Shown here one piece after another: positions 39,663 through 50,500 of a DNA stretch of 64,000 nt. Each line of letters begins with the position of its first letter. Within the stretch, counting starts at the first letter, position 1. Made by a program: the position numbers and the translations under genes. Under the pieces are notes generated by a model, which was given only the letters and a program-made list of their open reading frames with translations, searched no databases and had not been told where the DNA came from. The stretch covers positions 1,240,001 to 1,304,000 of the forward strand of contig NZ_CP038853.1 in the NCBI RefSeq assembly GCF_004792415.1. The letters are read 5' to 3'. The DNA is from Pantoea vagans (lineage in GTDB: Bacteria; Pseudomonadota; Gammaproteobacteria; Enterobacterales; Enterobacteriaceae).

Positions 39663-40817
39663 TTATCGCGCAACTTTTCGCGCACTGGCGGCTACCGCTA
39701 ACAGCAACAGCGCGATCATTAAAAATGCGCCGCTGAGGCTGATCCATTGCGAAATGAATCCGATTAAAGCCGGACCTGAGAGAATACCCGCATATCCCAG
39801 CGTTGTCATGGCAGAAATCGCCAGGTTCGCAGGCATATCCTGTTGATTCCCGGCAGCATTGAACAACATCGGCACCGTATTGGACAAACCAAAGCCCACC
39901 AGCAGAAATGCCAGCAGGGCGATCTCCGGCCACGGCAGCCAGACGGCCAGCGTCATACCCGCTGCGGCAGTCAGTGCGCCCGTCAGCATCACCGGATAGC
40001 GGCCAAAACGCTGGATGATCTTATCGCCGCTAAAACGGCCCAGCGTCATCGCCACCGAAAAGACCGCATAGCCCAGACCCGCATAAGCGGGTGACATCGC
40101 CGGATTCTGCAGCAACAGCAGTGCGCCCCAGTCCAGCACTGCCCCTTCCGCGAGGAACAGGATAAAGCAGAGCAGGCCAAGAAATGCGACCCAGCCGCGT
40201 GGGATCACCAGCCAGGGCTGATCGGGCTGATGCAGGCGCTGATTCATTAACACCGGCAGTCGCCACAGCAGCAGTAACAGCATCACGGCCATCACCACCA
40301 GGGTCGCGTGCAGCGGCGTAAACGCGCGGCTCAGCAACAGGCTCACCGTGCCCGCTCCCAGAATCCCGCCCAGGCTGAAGAAGCCATGAAAGCCGGACAT
40401 CATCGGTTTATCGGCAGCCTGCTCAACCTGCACCGCCTGATAATTCATCGCCACATCCAGCATGCCCAGCCCGGCTCCAAACAGCATCAGCGCCGCTGCC
40501 ATCACCAGATGAGAGTCAGCGGTGGCCAGCAGCGGCATCATAAGCAGCACTAACAGCGTGGAGAAGCCCATGACCCGACGGCAGCCAAACCGTGCCACCA
40601 GCGTGCCGGTCACCGGCATCGCGGCCAGCGAACCAATTCCCAGGCAAAGCAGTAACGCGCCCAGTGAGGCGCCGCTGAGCTGCAAACGGTCGCGCGCAAA
40701 CGGCACCAGCGGTGCCCAGGCTGACATCCCTAAACCATTAATCAGAAAGATGGTGCGTGTGCCCCAGTTCAGGCGGCTCTGATGCTTATGTTGTTGTGCA
40801 GCGTCCAGTGCAGTCAT
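39663..40817 (-). CDS. MFS transporter, YbjJ-like
   Basis: This 384-residue major facilitator superfamily protein has 12 predicted membrane helices. The family loop motif after helix 2 reads VARFGCRRVMGF. It resembles E. coli YbjJ in helix-4/5 features (GAGLGMLDVAMNYQAVQVE, GFHGFFSLGGILGAG, FAEG-like LFLAEGAVLDWGAL). The substrate is unknown; this subfamily includes putative sugar or drug exporters. It is 19 bp upstream of rcsD in the same direction without a visible terminator, so the two are probably co-transcribed. I saw no strong Shine-Dalgarno sequence. Confidence 0.8.
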   Translation of the reverse strand: MTALDAAQQHKHQSRLNWGTRTIFLINGLGMSAWAPLVPFARDRLQLSGASLGALLLCLGIGSLAAMPVTGTLVARFGCRRVMGFSTLLVLLMMPLLATADSHLVMAAALMLFGAGLGMLDVAMNYQAVQVEQAADKPMMSGFHGFFSLGGILGAGTVSLLLSRAFTPLHATLVVMAVMLLLLLWRLPVLMNQRLHQPDQPWLVIPRGWVAFLGLLCFILFLAEGAVLDWGALLLLQNPAMSPAYAGLGYAVFSVAMTLGRFSGDKIIQRFGRYPVMLTGALTAAAGMTLAVWLPWPEIALLAFLLVGFGLSNTVPMLFNAAGNQQDMPANLAISAMTTLGYAGILSGPALIGFISQWISLSGAFLMIALLLLAVAASARKVAR

Positions 40818-41121
40818 AGGTCAGATTCATCAAGGGTAAAGCGGAAAAGTGTAGCACTGGCCGTGAGTTCAGTGGCCGTTGCGCCTTTTATTAAAGTGGT
40901 GCAGCAACATCGTTTAAATGGCAAAACCGGGAGTTTACCGACTTTTGCTGCGCCGCGAATTTTTTCCAGAACTTTCCTGGTATGACCACCACCCACGCAG
41001 TATGACTTAACTCAAATTTCAATGCTGCTTTTCAACAACTTGCCGCCCAACAAGTCGGAACAGGACCAGCCATAAATGATGGCTGAATCGCATAATTAAC
41101 AAATTTATTTTTCCGCTCTAA

Positions 41122-41225
41122 GGTTTTCGAAAGGGTGGTTTTTTGACCATTTTGCATCATTTACGGAAACAGTCAGCAATAAATTGACATGAAAAAACAA
41201 GGGCAAAGCGAATTTTTCGAAAACC
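41122..41225. promoter_or_regulatory. Inverted pair of TTTTCGAAA sites
   Basis: GGTTTTCGAAA (41122-41132) and TTTCGAAAACC (41215-41225) are perfect inverted copies 82 bp apart. Each contains an internal TTTCGAAA palindrome. The spacing and symmetry would suit a dimeric regulator that loops DNA upstream of the adhesin. The regulator is not identified. Confidence 0.4.
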
Positions 41226-41237
41226 GAATTTCATCTT

Positions 41238-41267
41238 TTGTTAATGTAATAAAGATTAAATCATAAT
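41238..41267 (+). promoter_or_regulatory. Candidate adhesin promoter
   Basis: TTGTTA (41238-41243) and CATAAT (41262-41267) are 18 bp apart. This would give a leader of about 280 nt. The matches are 4 and 5 of 6, so this is tentative. Confidence 0.3.
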
Positions 41268-41448
41268 GAAATCTGTACATTGAAATTGATTTTTAACACG
41301 GTTACGCTAAAAATTACCTTGTCAGAACCGTTACGTTTGGCATCAGTCCGTACAAATAAATCTAACAATTATACCGCCACACTTCGCTTTTTAAGGGGGT
41401 TGTGACGCAGCTTTGCTTTGCCATTTCTACATACGCCAGGTTGAGACG

Positions 41449-41467
41449 CCTTCTGTGATTCAGAAGG
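41449..41467 (+). other. Leader hairpin upstream of the giant adhesin
   Basis: CCTTCTG and CAGAAGG form a perfect 7-bp stem around TGATT, about 90 bases before the start codon. No T-run follows. It could be a leader structure affecting translation or RNA stability. Confidence 0.45.
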
Positions 41468-41556
41468 TGAAACTATGTGTGAAGGCTGTAACCATAAATT
41501 AATTTTATGTTTATAGATTCAGTATATTAGCTAATCTGGTGGAATAGAGGTTACAA

Positions 41557-44500
41557 ATGGCAGAACTCACGCAAGGCCGTGTAGACATCATCTCGCGCGA
41601 AAACGGCACACTCCTCTCACAGACCGCTGGCGGTTCGTCACAATCCATTAACCTCACCGAGCCCAGCGTTGTGCGCATCAGCGGCACGCGCGACATGGTG
41701 ACGCAGTTCGAGCGCCAGGGTAACGATCTGGTGCTGAAAATGCGTGACGGCAGCACGGTACGCTATCAGAAATTCTTCCTTGATGACGCCGAAGGCCAGC
41801 ACAGCGAACTGGTGTTCGATGATGGGGTTAATCCACCGGAACATGCGCTCTTTCCCCAGACTGCCGAGGGCGCTGAACTCGCCTCCAGTTCGGTTACGCC
41901 CACCTATGAGTCACTCGACAGCGTAGAGCCGCTACTGCTGGCGGATAACACCAACACCTCAATGGGCGTGATCACCGCGGGCGGTCTGGGTGTGCTCGGC
42001 TTAGCCGGACTGGCCGTGGGTGTAGGTCGTGGTGGAGGCGGCGGTGGAGGGAATGGCGGCGGCAACGATGGCGGCACCGATCCCGGTACACCGGTTACAC
42101 CGGGGACGCCTGCCATCACCCTGAATGCATTCGCTGGCGATGATGTACTGGATAACGCGGAAAAAACCACCGATCAGGTACTGAGCGGCACTACCAGCAA
42201 TGTTGAAGCAGGTCAGATTGTTACCGTCACGCTGGGCGGCCAGACCTACAACGCCACCGTAGGTGCGGACGGCAGCTGGAGTGTTACAATCCCGGCTGCG
42301 GCGCTGGGAGGACTCGCCGCAGGCACCACCACCATCGACGTCAGCGTCACTAACGCAGCAGGCACGGCAGCCACCGGCAGCCTGCCGATTACCGTCGCCG
42401 CCGCCGATCCCGGCACGCCCGCGACCCCAGCTATCAGCCTGAACCCGTTTGCAGGCGATAACCTGCTGGATAACAGCGAAAAAACGACGCCACAAACCGT
42501 ATCCGGCTCCACCAGCAATGTTGAGGCTGGTCAGACCGTTATCGTCACGCTGGGCGGCCAGACCTACAACGGCACCGTGGGTGCGGATGGCAGCTGGAGC
42601 GTTGCGATTCCGGCTGCGGCACTGGCGGGACTCGCCGCAGGCACTACCACCATCGGCGTCAGCGTCACTAACGCAGCAGGCACTGCGGCCACCGGCAGCC
42701 TGCCGATTACCGTCGCCGCCGATCCCGGCACGCCTGCGACGCCGGTCATCAGCCTGAATCCGTTTGCGGGCGATAACCTGCTGGATAACAGCGAAAAAAC
42801 CACGCCACAAACGCTGTCCGGCTCCACCGGCAATGTCGAAGCAGGGCAGATCGTTACCGTGACCCTGGGCGGCCAGAGCTACAGCGGCAGCGTAGCGGGC
42901 GACGGCAGCTGGAGCATCACCGTGCCTGCCGATGCGCTGAGCGCGCTGGCCTCCGGCACCACCACCGTCACGGCAACGGTCACTAACCAGGCGGGAACCG
43001 CCGCCAGCGGCAGCCTGACTCTTACCGTAGAGGCACCGCTGACCCAGCCGGGTACGCCGGTCATCACCATCGACCAGTTTGCCGGGGATGACATCCTCAG
43101 CAATGCTGAGAAAAGCAGTGACCAGCTGCTGAGCGGCTCGACCACCAACGTCGAAGCCGGGCAGATTGTCACCATCACGCTGGGCGACCAGACCTATAGC
43201 GCGCTGGTGGATGCGCAGGGCAACTGGAGCATCACGCTGTCGCCTGCACAGCTGAATGCGCTGGCCGCCGGGACGGTTGCCATTTCGGCGGTCGTCACCA
43301 GTCAGGCTGGCATTGAGGCCAGCGAAAACCGTGCCATCAGCGTCGATACGCCGGTGGTTACGGGCCCGCCAGCGGTCACCGTGGATGACTTTACCGGTGA
43401 CAATCAGCTGAGTAACGCGGAGAAAGCCACCGACCAGACGGTGACCGGCAACACCAGTAACATCGAACCCGGGCAGCTGGTGACGGTGACGCTGGGCGGT
43501 CAGACTTACAGCGGCAGCGTGGACGCGCAGGGCAACTGGAGCGTCACATTGCCATCAGCAGCCCTGAGCGCACTGGCGGCAGGTGAAAACACCCTGACGG
43601 TTTCGGTCAGCAATGCTGCCGGTAACACCGTGACCGGCAGCCTGCCGATCAGTGTGGAAGCGCCAGTGACGCAGCCGGGCGAACCGACCGTGACCATTGG
43701 CCAGTTTGCCGGGGATGACATTCTCAGCAACGATGAAAAAGGGACGGCCCAGACACTCTCCGGCACGACCACCAATATCGAAGCGGGCCAGACGGTAACC
43801 GTCACCCTGGGGGGGCAGACTTACCTGGGCACCGTCGATGGCAGTGGAAACTGGAGTGTGATTATTCCGGCAGCCGCGCTGGGCAATCTGCCCGCGGGCT
43901 CGAATGCCATTGGCGTCACCGTCAGTAACGCCGCGGGCGTCACCACCAGCGAAACCCGCGATATTTCAGTGGATGCGCCGACAACAGAGCCAGGCGTACC
44001 GGCCCTGACTCTGAATGATTTTGCTGGCGATAACGATCTGAGCAACGAAGAAAAAGCGGTTGATCAGCTGGTCAGCGGCACCACCAGTAATGTTGAAGCC
44101 GGACAGCTGGTGACGGTTACCCTGGGCGGCCAGACCTACAGCGCCAGCGTGCAGGCTGATGGCAGCTGGAGCGTCACCGTTCCGTCAGCTGCGCTCAACG
44201 CGCTGGCAGCTGGCACGACCACACTCACCGTTTCGGTCAGTAATGCGGCGGGCGATGTCGCAACTGCTGCACAGCCAATCACCGTCGAAGCCCCGGCGAC
44301 GCAGCCGGGTCAGGCCACCGTGACCATCGACGCCTTTGCCGGGGATGACATCCTCAGCAACAGCGAGAAAGCCAGCGACCAGTTACTGAGCGGCACCACC
44401 ACCAATATCCCCGAGGGGCAGCAGGTTACTGTTACGCTGAACGGAGAGACCTTCACCGCCACGGTCGGCGCAGATGGCAGCTGGAGCGTCACGATTCCGG

Positions 44501-47500
44501 CCAGCTCGCTGGCTGCGCTGACAGCCGGAAGTGCGACTCTGAACGCCACCGTTAACGATTCGCTCGGCACGCCAGTCAGCGAAACCCGCGACTTCCTCGT
44601 CGAGTCATCAGGCACCGCGCCAGGCACCCCGACATTAACCATCAATGCCTTTGCTGGCGACAACGTCCTGAGCAACGATGAGAAGCTGGACGCTCAGGCG
44701 GTCTCGGGCAGCACCACCAATGTCGAAGCCGGACAGATTGTCACGGTGACGCTGGGCGGTCAGAACTACAGCGGCACGGTCGGCGCCGATGGCAGCTGGA
44801 ATATCGCGATTCCGGCCAACGATCTCCTTGCCCTGGCTTCGGGCGCTGCCTCACTGGTTGTGACGGTCAGCAATGCGGCTGGCACGCCCGTCAGCGATAC
44901 GCTGGCGATTACGGTAGAACCTCTGGTTACCGAGCCAGGCCAGCCGGTGATCATAATCAATCAGTTCGCGGGTGATGACGTCCTGAATAACGATGAGAAA
45001 ACCAGCGACCAGCTATTGAGCGGTACCACCACCAACGTTGAGGCGGGCCAGATTGTCACGGTCACGCTGGGTGATCAGACCTACAGCGCCACAGTCGGTG
45101 CGGATGGCAGCTGGAGCCTGAGCGTCCCTGCCAGCGCGCTGGCGGCACTGGCAGCGGGCAGTGCCACTATCGCGGCCACGGTTACTAGTCAGGCGGGGGT
45201 AACGGTAAGTGAAGATCGGGTGATCGCAGTTGAAGCGCCTGCGGAGCCGGGCACGCCGACAGTCACGATCGCCCTGTTTGCCGGTGACGATCTGGTGGAT
45301 AACAGCGAGAAGGCCGTCGATCAGACGCTGTCCGGCAGCACCAGTAACGTGGAGGCGGGCCAGACGGTCACCATTACCCTGGGCGGTCAGAATTACAGTG
45401 CGCTGGTCAACCCGGACGGCAGCTGGAGCACGCCGATCCCGTCTGCGGCGCTCAGTGCCCTGGCGGCAGGCACCACGGCCATCACGGTCAGCGTCACGTC
45501 GGTAGCCGGTGCCTTAGCCACCGACAGCCGTGACATCAACGTCGCGCCGGCAGCCGGTGAACCGGGTGTGATCACTATCAGCGAGCCTGTCAGCGTTGAT
45601 GGTTTCCTTAACCTGCAGGAGCTGAGCAGCGATCTGATCATCGGCGGCTCGGCGGTGGGCGTCAATCCGGGCCAGGCGGTGCAGCTTAACTTCAACGGCA
45701 ACAATTACAGTGCGGTGGTGGGCAGTAACGGCTTCTGGAGCGTCACCGTTCCGGCTGGCGATCTCAGTGGCATCACCGACGGTGTGAAACTGATCTCGGT
45801 TACCGCAACCGACGCCAGTGGTGCGCTGCTGACCGACTCCGCTCAACTGTATGTGGTCACCACCACGTTGCCGCAGATCACGCTGGATGAGAGCGCGCTT
45901 ACCGATGGCATTCTTAATCAGACCGAAGCGGGCAGCGATCTGCTGATCGGTGGCAGCACCGGTAAAGCGGTGGCGGGCCAGTTGGTCGAAGTACAGCTCA
46001 ACGGCAAAACCTACAGCACTACGGTTAATGACGATGGCAGCTGGAACCTGACGCTGCCTGCCGCCGATCTCGCCTTACTGCCGCAGGGCGCTAACGGCCT
46101 GACCATTACCGCGATTGATGAGGCGGGCAACCGCGTGGACGAGACGCTGAACTTCAGCGTCGACACGCTGCCACCGAACCTGATTGTGGCGGAGGTGGCA
46201 GGTGGCGATGGCATTCTTAACAGCACGGAAGTGGCTGCAGGCGTGCCGGTCAGCGGTTCAGGTGCGCTGCCGGGCGAACTAGTGACGGTCTCGCTGAACA
46301 ACGTCATTTACAGCGCAACCGTGGATGGGCAGGGCAACTGGACGGTGGATCTGCCGCCAGCGGCGCTGCAGGCACTGTCAGATGGCAGCAGCTATACGCT
46401 GGTGGTTACCCTGACCGACGCCAGCGGCAACATCGCGACCCAGGCGCAGACGCTGGCCGTCAGCACGCAGCCGCCGGTTGCCACCGTCACCGCACCGGGC
46501 GGTGATGGCGTTCTGACCAGCAATGAACTCACGGAGCCGCTGTTGATCAGCGGAACCGGCACCGCAGGCGACAGTGTAGCGGTCGGGTTAAACGGTAAAA
46601 CTTACGTTGTTATCGTGGACGAAAACGGTAACTGGAGTGCATCAGTCCCGGTTGCCGATCTTGCCACGCTGAGCAACCAGACTTATCCGGTGACCGTGAC
46701 CGTGACCGATCCGGCTGGAAACAGCAGCACGCAGGATACCGATCTGCGGGTTGCTACCGAAGCGCCTGCTCTGACTCTGAACCCGCTGGACGCTGACGGC
46801 GTGATCAACATCAGCGACGCGCAGCAGCCGCTGATTGTCAGCGGAACCGGCGACGAAGGTGACATCATTCGTGTCACGCTCAATAACCTGACCTACAGCG
46901 CCGTGGTGGCACAGGGTGGCAACTGGAGTGTAACCGTTCCGGCTGCCGACCTGGCGGGTGTGCCCAACGGTACTCAGCTGGTATCTGTCGTCGCGACGGA
47001 CGCGGATGGCAATACCACACCAGCCAGCAGTTCACTGATTTTCGCGACCACGCCGCCACTGCTGGAGGTCTCGACGCCGGGCAGTGATGGTTATATCAAC
47101 ATTGCTGAACACACGCAGGATCTCACCATCGACGGGCGCGGGGGGACGCAGGGCGACACGGTGGCAGTGAGTTTCAATGGCGAAACCTACTCCGCCACGG
47201 TTGACACCAATGGCACATGGAGCGTGACGGTGCCCGCCGCCATCATCAGTCAGCTGGGCGATGCACTCTACCCGGTTGACGTGGTAATCAGCGACGCTTA
47301 TGGCAACAGCACGACCGTCGCCTCCAGTGTCACGGTGCTGGCGGCAACGTCACCGGCGCTGACCATTGATCCTGTGACCGGCGATAATCTGGTCGACAGT
47401 GCAGAACAGCTCACTGACATTCTGGTCACCGGTAACGTCACCGGCGTACCGGCAGGCCAGCCGGTATTACTGACCATTAACGGTCAGTCTTACGACGGTG

Positions 47501-50500
47501 TAGTGCAGGCGAACGGAAGCTGGAGTGTGACCCTGCCCGCCGGATCGCTGGGTGCCGCAGGCGATAAAACCTTTACCGTGGCGATTACCGACGTGGCCGG
47601 AAATCCGGCGCTGCCTGCCCAGGGGCAGTTCACCGTGATCACGACCAACGTACCGTCGCTGTCGATTGCCCCGATCAGTGACGACAACGCACTCAACGTG
47701 CTGGATGCGCAGAGCGATCTGATCCTCAGCGGCGGTTCCGCAAACCTGCCGGCGAACAGCCCGATCAGCGTGACGCTGGTGCCCGGCGGCACCCTTTACA
47801 GCACCACAACCGATGAAAACGGTAGCTGGACCCTGACCGTGCCAGCCGCCGACCTGGCGAACCTGGCGCAGGGTAACACCACCGTTACCGTCACCTCGGG
47901 GGATGTACAGACCAGCCAGACGCTGCTGGTGGCAACGACGCCGCTGGCAGAACCCCAAATCAACACGCCTTTCACAGACGGCATTCTCAACACTGAGGAA
48001 GCCAGCACAGCGCAGACGCTGACCGGCTCCGTCCAGCCAGGCCAGGCCGTGAGCGTGACCCTGGGGGGCATCAGCTATCCGGCAACGGTAGCAGCAAATG
48101 GTGACTGGAGCGTCACGCTGCCGCCAGATGCGCTACAGGCCCTGGCGCAGGGCAGCAATCCCGTTACCGTGACGGTGAGCGATGTCGCGGGTAACAGCAC
48201 CAGCATCAGCGTACCGATAACGGTGGATACCGGGGTACCGGCGCTGACCGTTAACCCGATTGCCACCGATGGCATTATCAATGCGGCTGAAACAGCCAGC
48301 GATCTGACCGTCAGCGGCACCGTCGCCCCGGGCAGCAGCGTCAGCCTTGTGCTTAATGGTGAGACCTACAGCGCCACGGTCGCCGCGGATGGCAGCTGGA
48401 CCGCCACCGTACCCGCTGCCGATCTGCAACAGCTGGCTGATGGCCGTTACGATCTCAACGTGACCGTTACCAGCGTCAGTGGCAACGTTGCCACCACGCC
48501 ATTGCCGGTCACCGTGGATACCACCGCACCCGACTTCAGCATTAATGCGCCCGCTGGCGATGGCGTGCTGAACATCGCGGAGCAGGCTGCTGGTTTCAGC
48601 TTCAGCGGCGCAGGCAGTGAAGGCGACCGCGTCAGCGTAACGCTGAATGGCGTCACCTACACCGGCACGGTTGATGCGGACGGAAACTGGGGGCTGGCCG
48701 TACCGCCTGCTGCGCTTGCCGGTCTGACCAACGGCACCAGCTATCCGGTGGTGGTCACCGTCACCGACGCGGCTGGCAACAGCAGCAGCCAGAACAGTGC
48801 GCTGACGGTTGCCACCACGCCGCCTCCGCTGGTGGTCGCGCCGGTCAGCGGGGACAACGCGCTGAACACCGCTGAACTGGCGGAGCCGCTGGTCGTCAGC
48901 GGCAGCGGTCAGAACGGCGACATTGTCACGGTCCAGCTCAATGACCAGCTCTACAGCACCACCGTCGGCGTGAATGGGCAGTGGACGCTGCAAATCGATG
49001 CTAATGATCTGGCGGCGCTGCCTCCGGGCACGAATCCGCTCACCGTTACCGAAATCAATGCTAACGGTAACCAGAGCAGCCAGGTGGTTGATCTGAATGT
49101 GGCAACCTCGCCGGACGTGCAGCCTGTGCTGACCGTCGATAGCAGCACCTTTGCCGGCGACGGTATCGTCACGGCCGCCGAACAGTTACAGCCGGTTACG
49201 GTGCGCGGCAGCAGCAGTAACGTCGAGGCGGGCCAGCAGGTCGTCATCACCCTGAACGGCACGGACTACAGCGGTGTGGTTGGGGCCAGCGGCAGCTGGA
49301 GCATTACGCTGCCTGGGGGCGCACTGGCGGAACTGGGCGAGGGCAGTCAGACCCTGACCGTCAGCGTGATCAACGCCGTCGGCAATACCGCCACCAGCCC
49401 GCTTGACTTCACTGTGGACAACACGCTGCCATCGCTCGCGCTGGCACCGATCGGCGACGACAACTACCTCAATGCCCAGGAGCTGGGCGGTGCCGTTGTG
49501 GTCAGCGGCAGCACCAGCGGCCTGCCTGAGGGCAGCATTATTACCGTGCTTGCCAGCGGCACCACAGCCAGCACCAGCGTGGCGGCCGATGGAAGCTGGA
49601 GCCTGACCTTACCGGCTGGCACCTTTAACGGCGCGGCCGATGGCCCGCAGACGATTACCGCCACGGCCACCGACGGCAGCGGACAACAGCTTGCCACCAG
49701 CGACGCTACCCTGACGGTGGTGGCCAGCGCACTGCCGGTGGCCACCCCTGGCGTGGCCTTTGATGACGGTATTCTCAACGGCGACGAAGCCGTCAGCGGC
49801 GGCGTGATCACCGGAAACACCGGCGTACCTGGTGACGGCCAGACGGTTATCGTCACGCTGGGCGGAACTAACTACAGCGGCACGGTCGACGCAGCGGGTA
49901 ACTGGCAGGTCGCGGTTCCGCCAGCGGCGCTCTCTGCGCTGCCACAGGGCAGCACGCCTTACACCGTGGTGGTCAGTGATGTGGCAGGCAATAGCAGCCA
50001 GGCTGACGGCAGCCTGGTGGTGGATACCCTGCCACCGGTGCTGAACTTCATTACTCCCTCCGATGGCATTATCAATGCCGCTGAGAGTCAGCAGCCGCTG
50101 ACGCTGACCGGCAGTAGTGAAGCCAATGCGCTGATTGTGGCCAGCTTCAACGGCACCAGCCTGAGCACCACCGCAGACGTCAACGGTAACTGGTCGCTGG
50201 ATCTGCCCGCCACGGTTTATACCGGGCTGGGCAACGGCTCCTATCCTCTGACCGTGACCGCCAGCGACACAGCAGGCAATGCCACCACCACCAGCCGCGA
50301 TCTGGCGCTGAAAGTGGAGGCGGGCACGCTGCCGACCCTGACGCTGGATGCCTTTGCCGGTAATAATGTGGTCGATGGTGCGGAACGCCTCACCGATCAA
50401 CGTCTGACCGGCACCACCACCAACGTCGAAGCGGGCCAGCTGGTCACCGTCACCCTTGATGGCACAGTCTACAGCGCCGCCGTGCAGGCGAGCGGAGCAT

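Larger units (their letters stand above)
40818..41556. other. AT-rich control region upstream of the giant adhesin
   Basis: The 739 bp between the divergent MFS gene and the adhesin gene hold no supported gene. It is much more AT-rich than its surroundings, which is typical of H-NS-bound adhesin promoters. I note an inverted pair of GGTTTTCGAAA (41122 and 41215), a candidate promoter at 41238-41267 and a leader hairpin at 41449-41467. The adhesin start codon is preceded by AGAGGTTACAA, with a good AGAGG. Confidence 0.6.

Noticed and set aside
40818..41556. micF-like small RNA gene near rcsD
   Set aside because: No ompC neighbour is present and I could not recognise micF sequence or a small-RNA terminator in the region.
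42001..42810. Minus-strand frames inside the giant adhesin gene (many, up to 269 codons)
   Set aside because: They mirror the repetitive GC-rich codons of the sense gene, recur with the repeat period and lack start signals.
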